Origin: Sulfolobus sp. SCGC AB-777_G06
GTDB taxonomy: Archaea > Thermoproteota > Thermoprotei_A > Sulfolobales > Sulfolobaceae
Assembly (NCBI GenBank): GCA_003086555.1
Contig: QEFN01000043.1
Coordinates: forward strand, 1-7,221
DNA length: 7,221 bases
Direction of reading: 5' to 3'
The notes under the pieces are model-generated. The model had not been told where the DNA came from. It did no database searches and saw only the letters and a list, made by a program, of their open reading frames with translations. A program made the translations under genes and the position numbers. This document shows, one piece after another, positions 4,297-7,221 of this stretch; position 1 is the first letter of the stretch; each line of letters starts with the position of its first letter.

Positions 4297-5575
4297 TGAC
4301 TTTCAACCAGAGGAGGAATACGTCTACCTAACGTACTCCATAAAGAACGATAAGAAGGAGGAGACGAAAATACTACTAGAGAACTACAGAGCTCTATTGC
4401 AGAAGGCTTTAGACTGGTTATGGGAGAGGACTAAGATAGAAAAGAAGGAAGTTAAGAAGGGTAAGAGAGCATTTACGAAGGTCAAAGTCAAGTTACCTAA
4501 GAAAAAGGAAGTGTACAAGAAGTTGAGGGATGAGTTAGAGAAAATCAACGTTTTAGCTTCCCACTACGTGGACAAGGCAATAAGCGACGCTTACTCGATA
4601 TTGAGGGGTTGGAAGAGGAGGGCTGAAAAAGGGCAAGCGTCATTGAGGAAACCAACACTGAGGAAGGTTTACGTTAGGGTAAAGTCGACACTTAGAAAGG
4701 TTGAGGGCGAAGAAGTTAGGATTACAGTAAGACCTTTCGAATACGTCACCTTCTCTTGGTCTCGCACTTGGTTTTCAAGGAGGGTTGAAGGACTTGAGTT
4801 GGGTGAGCCCATAATTAAGGATGATAAAGTTCACCTACCATTCCGTTATAAGTTACCTTGGTTTACTCCCCTAGATTTCCTAGCAATTGATAGTAATCTT
4901 TACACATTAGACGCTTATGATGGTGATAAGTTCGTAACTTTCTTCTTGAAGGAGTTGTACAGTCTAAAATACGGTATGGAGTTGAAGAGGAGTAGAATAC
5001 AATCTTTTGCTTCAAAGCACGGTAGGAAGGGGAAGGAGTTGTTGAGGAAGTATTCTCATAGGGAGAGGAACCGCGTGCTTGATTATGTTCATAAGTTCGT
5101 GAACAAACTGTTGGAAATGTATCCTCTCACTATGTTTGCTGTTGAGAAGTTGAATAAACAAGAGATGTTTAGAGATGCCAACGACAAGCTGTCTAAGAGA
5201 ATTTCAAGGACTGTATGGAGGACTATACACCGTGTGCTAAAGTACAAGGCACCCCTTTATGGTTCTTTCGTTAAGGAGGTTAACCCACATCTCACTTCCA
5301 AGTCCTGCCCCAGATGTGGATGGGTTTCCCGAAAGGTCGGCAGGACTTTTCACTGCGAGAGGTGCGGGTTCACTCTGGATAGGCAACTGAACGCATCTCT
5401 CAATATTTACCTCAGGATGTGCGGGTTTCCCCACCTCTTTTTTACTCCCACCGGGAGTAGGTGGGTCGGGGTTATCCCGCTAAAGGGGCGGAGGGGTATG
5501 AACGGGGCAATGCCCCGTGACTCCAGTGAAGCCCAACGGCTGAGGATTGATATTAAATATTATGAAATCCTATGA
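4274..5575 (+). CDS. tnpB: TnpB, RNA-guided nuclease encoded by the IS607 element
   Basis: At 433 residues this is full length for an archaeal IS607 TnpB. The N-terminal half (1-195) is basic and corresponds to the nucleic-acid-binding part. The RuvC-like nuclease follows, with all three catalytic acids visible: Asp206 in LAIDSN, Glu291 in FAVEKLNK and Asp369 in TLDRQLNASLNI. A zinc finger sits between the second and third (CPRC at 345-348 and CERC at 361-364). TnpB proteins bind an omega-RNA made from the right end of their own element and cut target DNA next to a short motif, which helps the element persist. The start taken is GTG 4274, overlapping tnpA by 23 bases; no ATG is in frame nearby. 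The last 50 or so residues are encoded by the GC-rich hairpin region, and the final DIKYYEIL may come from DNA at or past the element end. Confidence 0.93.
   Translation: MSKSLRLNDFQPEEEYVYLTYSIKNDKKEETKILLENYRALLQKALDWLWERTKIEKKEVKKGKRAFTKVKVKLPKKKEVYKKLRDELEKINVLASHYVDKAISDAYSILRGWKRRAEKGQASLRKPTLRKVYVRVKSTLRKVEGEEVRITVRPFEYVTFSWSRTWFSRRVEGLELGEPIIKDDKVHLPFRYKLPWFTPLDFLAIDSNLYTLDAYDGDKFVTFFLKELYSLKYGMELKRSRIQSFASKHGRKGKELLRKYSHRERNRVLDYVHKFVNKLLEMYPLTMFAVEKLNKQEMFRDANDKLSKRISRTVWRTIHRVLKYKAPLYGSFVKEVNPHLTSKSCPRCGWVSRKVGRTFHCERCGFTLDRQLNASLNIYLRMCGFPHLFFTPTGSRWVGVIPLKGRRGMNGAMPRDSSEAQRLRIDIKYYEIL
5425..5560 (+). ncRNA. Candidate omega-RNA (TnpB guide RNA scaffold)
   Basis: The 3' end of tnpB is much richer in G and C than the rest of the window and folds well. 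CCCACCT (5430-5436) pairs with AGGTGGG (5459-5465) around an inner ACTCCC/GGGAGT stem (5444-5449 with 5453-5458). CGGG/CCCG follows (5467-5470 with 5476-5479), then ACGGGGC/GCCCCGT (5502-5508 with 5512-5518). TnpB guide RNAs overlap the 3' end of tnpB and run past the right end into the flank, which supplies the guide. Position and structure fit. Exact ends are unknown. Confidence 0.45.
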
Positions 5576-5605
5576 AGCCAAAACCCCTTGAATAGATCTA
5601 TTTGA

Positions 5606-5722
5606 GTGACCGTTCCTTCTTCATGGCTAGTTATTTCTACACCTTTAATCATAAAGAAGGAGGAAATTGATGAAGGAATGGTGAAATTAGATGAAAAAAT
5701 ATCTGGACGGAAAAATTCTTAG
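5606..5722 (+). pseudogene. Remnant resembling the C terminus of a class III aminotransferase
   Basis: Downstream of the IS607 element one frame reads about 38 residues to TAG 5720-5722, including WLVISTPLIIKKEEIDEGMV and then KLDEKI. Class III pyridoxal-phosphate aminotransferases (4-aminobutyrate or acetylornithine type) commonly end with a PPLIIxxEEIDEGLxxLxxAI segment, and this matches at most positions. There is no promoter, catalytic domain or start here. The N-terminal part is not found on the other side of the IS607 element, so the gene was probably lost by deletion rather than simply interrupted. The assignment rests on a short motif. Confidence 0.45.
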
Positions 5723-5738
5723 GTTAACCTTTTATTTT

Positions 5739-5831
5739 CTATATAAGCTTCTCTGCTTTCTGCGTATAGCTAACTAAAGCATTCCTTAAGTCTAAACTAC
5801 TACCACAAGGAAGGTAGAGACGAGTAGTGGT
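5739..5831 (-). pseudogene. Unidentified short C-terminal coding relic
   Basis: On the minus strand a 30-residue open stretch without a start codon ends in TAG and includes SSLDLRNALVSYTQKAEKLI, a plausible amphipathic C-terminal helix. It lies between the ATPase stop codon and the aminotransferase-like remnant. I do not recognise the family. It may be a gene fragment or a chance open stretch. Confidence 0.2.
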
Positions 5832-5851
5832 CTATTTTAATCTCTTGATAA

Positions 5852-7069
5852 TCATCCTTTTTGTCCTAATAAAAACTTCCATATGGGGATGAACTTTACT
5901 CCCCCTATCTCGTCTTCGTAGTCCCATGTTATTACGATCTTCTCCCTCACCTTTACCTTGATCAACCCCTCAATTTCCCTCTTAGGTATTTCGTCCCTCC
6001 CAGAAGCGTAAGTAACTTGAATAGCTTTATCCCCCGTCACAAAGTCTATTTCATAATTATCACCCTTCAAATAAAACAGCTTTCTACCGTTCCTTACCAA
6101 ATGAATTGCTACTAAGTTCTCCATTATCCTACCCGTTGAGTTATCTAATGCTATCGCGGATATGAAACCTGGGTCAACTACGTAAACCTTCTTTGGTGAA
6201 GTCATCCCCTCTCTGGGCTTTGTGGTAAACCTCTCCGACGTGAGTATCACGTAAGCGTTAATGAGACCGTTAAACCACTCCTCAACAGTGTTATTGCTCA
6301 ACTTTAACGTTTTAGACAGCCTCGACAGCGAAATCTCATTAGAGTAGTACTTTATGACGTTTACCGCGAAAGCTTTGAACATTTCTACCCTCTTTATTTT
6401 CAACCTCTGGACGACGTCTTTGTAGACTATATCTGAGAAAATAGAAAAGACAAGGTCCTCAGAGATCTTTAACACTTCCGGAAACCCGCCCACTTTGATG
6501 TAGTTCTCTAATTCCCTCTTTATCAAACCCTCCGAGGGAGTCGTAAATACTCCTCCGATTTCCTCAATTTTGACACCCTTAAACCTCAAGTACTCAGAAA
6601 AAGAGAACGGGAACAATGTAAAGTCAGTATGCCTCCCTGTTAAGGTAGTTGACAGTTCGCCAGAAAGCATCTTGGAATTACTCCCGGTTACGATTACCTT
6701 TTTCCCATCCTCCCTTAACCTGTTCACGAATAGTTCCCACCCCTCGACGTTGTGTATTTCATCAAAGAGGAAGTAATTAACATCTCCGAAGAGTTCGTAT
6801 ACGGCTTTCTCCAGCTTGTGTAAGTCTTCGACCTTTATCCCTGCTAACCTATCGTCGTCAAAGTTAACGTAACCGAAGTCCTTGTTCCTCAAGAGCATTT
6901 CAGCCAGTGTAGATTTCCCGCTCCTCCTAACGCCAAGGATAGCTAAAATGTTCGGATGGTTGAGGTACTTTTTTAAATCCGGTACGTCCCTCTCTATTAT
7001 TCTCTCCCTTTCAAATTTTCTTTCCAGCCTAACTTTTTGGTCTACTAGGACTTGTTTTATCTCGCTCAT
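5852..7069 (-). CDS. AAA_14/DUF4143 family ATPase
   Basis: This 405-residue protein has the layout of the archaeal and bacterial AAA_14-DUF4143 ATPases. Residues 40-160 form the ATPase core: Walker A GVRRSGKST (46-54), Walker B YFLFDE (99-104), sensor-like VTGSNS (127-132) and TGRH with a probable arginine finger at Arg146, followed by FPFSFSEYL. Residues about 235-275 form a winged-helix-like segment (SLSRLSKTLKLSNNTVEEWF). The C-terminal DUF4143 domain resembles a PD-(D/E)xK nuclease fold: YEIDFV (339-344) is kept, but the expected ExK strand is IQVTYA (350-355), so it is probably not a nuclease. The cellular role of this family is not established. It is common in mobile and defence-rich regions and in archaea occurs in many variable copies. 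ATG 7069 fits a TATA box at 7091-7100. The gene is monocistronic here and looks intact. Confidence 0.85.
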   Translation of the reverse strand: MSEIKQVLVDQKVRLERKFERERIIERDVPDLKKYLNHPNILAILGVRRSGKSTLAEMLLRNKDFGYVNFDDDRLAGIKVEDLHKLEKAVYELFGDVNYFLFDEIHNVEGWELFVNRLREDGKKVIVTGSNSKMLSGELSTTLTGRHTDFTLFPFSFSEYLRFKGVKIEEIGGVFTTPSEGLIKRELENYIKVGGFPEVLKISEDLVFSIFSDIVYKDVVQRLKIKRVEMFKAFAVNVIKYYSNEISLSRLSKTLKLSNNTVEEWFNGLINAYVILTSERFTTKPREGMTSPKKVYVVDPGFISAIALDNSTGRIMENLVAIHLVRNGRKLFYLKGDNYEIDFVTGDKAIQVTYASGRDEIPKREIEGLIKVKVREKIVITWDYEDEIGGVKFIPIWKFLLGQKG

Positions 7070-7090
7070 CCCGTGTATATTCTCACCCTA

Positions 7091-7100
7091 CTTTTATTAA
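7091..7100 (-). promoter_or_regulatory. Promoter of the ATPase gene
   Basis: On the minus strand TTAATAAAAG (7100-7091) is centred about 26 bases upstream of ATG 7069, giving a leaderless mRNA. A GGTGA motif at 7086-7082 is Shine-Dalgarno-like but about 12 bases from the ATG, rather far to be used. The proximal copy of a 23-base repeat touches the upstream edge of this box. Confidence 0.6.
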
Positions 7101-7156
7101 CTTATGCAGTATAGTGAATAAGCTTAAGGCTTTACTTATGCAGTATAGTGAACAAG
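7100..7156. repeat. Two 23-base direct repeats upstream of the ATPase promoter
   Basis: Copies at 7100-7122 and 7134-7156 begin ACTTATGCAGTATAGTGAA and differ at one base (T versus C at the 20th position). The period is 34 bases and the spacer 11 bases. The first copy has CTTAT/ATAAG at its ends, an imperfect dyad. Placed directly upstream of the TATA/BRE region of the ATPase gene, they look like binding sites for a regulator. Confidence 0.75.
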
Positions 7157-7221
7157 AAAAATTGAATACAGCAGTTATGGGACTTTAACGTAACTTAAAG
7201 ATTTTCATCAGCCCAGGCGGT

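Larger units (their letters stand above)
3633..5560 (+). mobile_element. IS607-family insertion sequence, apparently complete
   Basis: The element carries tnpA (serine transposase) and an overlapping tnpB, in the standard IS607 order, and both genes are intact. IS607 elements have no conventional terminal inverted repeats and make no target duplication, so the limits given are estimates. The left limit is placed at the first of two related repeats upstream of tnpA (GTTTTCCGGGATAAGCCGT at 3633-3651 and GTTTCCGATAAACCGT at 3661-3676). The right limit is placed after the GC-rich hairpin region and the inverted AACGGCT copy at 5535-5541. The true ends may lie tens of bases away. Confidence 0.75.

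Noticed and set aside
5237..5434. 65-residue open frame on the minus strand
   Set aside because: It lies wholly inside the conserved RuvC and zinc-finger part of tnpB and has no family resemblance or promoter.
5640..5675. Small gene with a strong GAAGGAGG ribosome-binding site at about 5656-5663
   Set aside because: The following ATG opens a frame of only four codons. The purine-rich stretch is explained by Lys-Lys-Glu-Glu codons of the aminotransferase-like remnant.
6570..7100. Open frames of 68 and 72 residues on the plus strand
   Set aside because: Both are antisense to the ATPase gene, overlapping its ATPase core, and have no recognisable motif.
7100..7156. Start of a CRISPR array
   Set aside because: The spacer between the two 23-base copies is only 11 bases, far shorter than CRISPR spacers, and there are just two copies.

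Overview
The window looks like chromosomal DNA of a thermoacidophilic crenarchaeon of the order Sulfolobales. It is AT-rich. Five coding starts have an A/T-rich TATA-like box centred about 24-27 bases upstream with no leader, which is the usual Sulfolobales arrangement. The gene families present (an IS607 element with TnpA and TnpB, an AbrB/VapC toxin-antitoxin pair, a PaREP1 protein, an AAA_14/DUF4143 ATPase, a secreted protein rich in N-glycosylation sequons) are typical of that order. The genus cannot be fixed from the sequence.

Layout. 1-229: C-terminal end of an IS6/IS240-type DDE transposase running in from the left. 498-1374: a gene for a secreted or membrane-anchored protein with 11 sequons, whose frame is broken between its signal segment and the rest. 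1375-1950: a long stretch without an intact gene, holding two hairpins, a probable relic of another transposase and a solitary sequence closely resembling a Sulfolobales CRISPR repeat. 1951-2574: a vapBC operon whose toxin gene is split by a -1 frameshift exactly at the slippery heptamer A AAA AAT. 2575-2874: decayed sequence. 2875-3420 (minus): a PaREP1/HEPN-like protein. About 3630-5560: a complete-looking IS607 element with serine transposase TnpA, overlapping TnpB nuclease and a GC-rich, hairpin-forming 3' end that could encode the TnpB guide RNA (omega-RNA). 5606-5722: a short remnant resembling the C terminus of a class III aminotransferase. 5852-7069 (minus): an ATPase of the AAA_14/DUF4143 family. 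7100-7156: two near-identical 23-base repeats directly upstream of its promoter.

Taken together this is an accessory, transposon-scarred region. It holds two different insertion sequences, relics of at least two other genes, a possibly decaying or recoded toxin-antitoxin pair and orphan genes common in mobile archaeal islands. No single pathway links the genes. The strongest candidates for unusual biology are the frameshift at a canonical slippery site in vapC, the lone CRISPR-repeat-like unit, the TnpB-associated structured RNA region and the paired repeats upstream of the ATPase gene. Both broken genes are interrupted at or next to homopolymer runs, so sequencing error must be excluded first.
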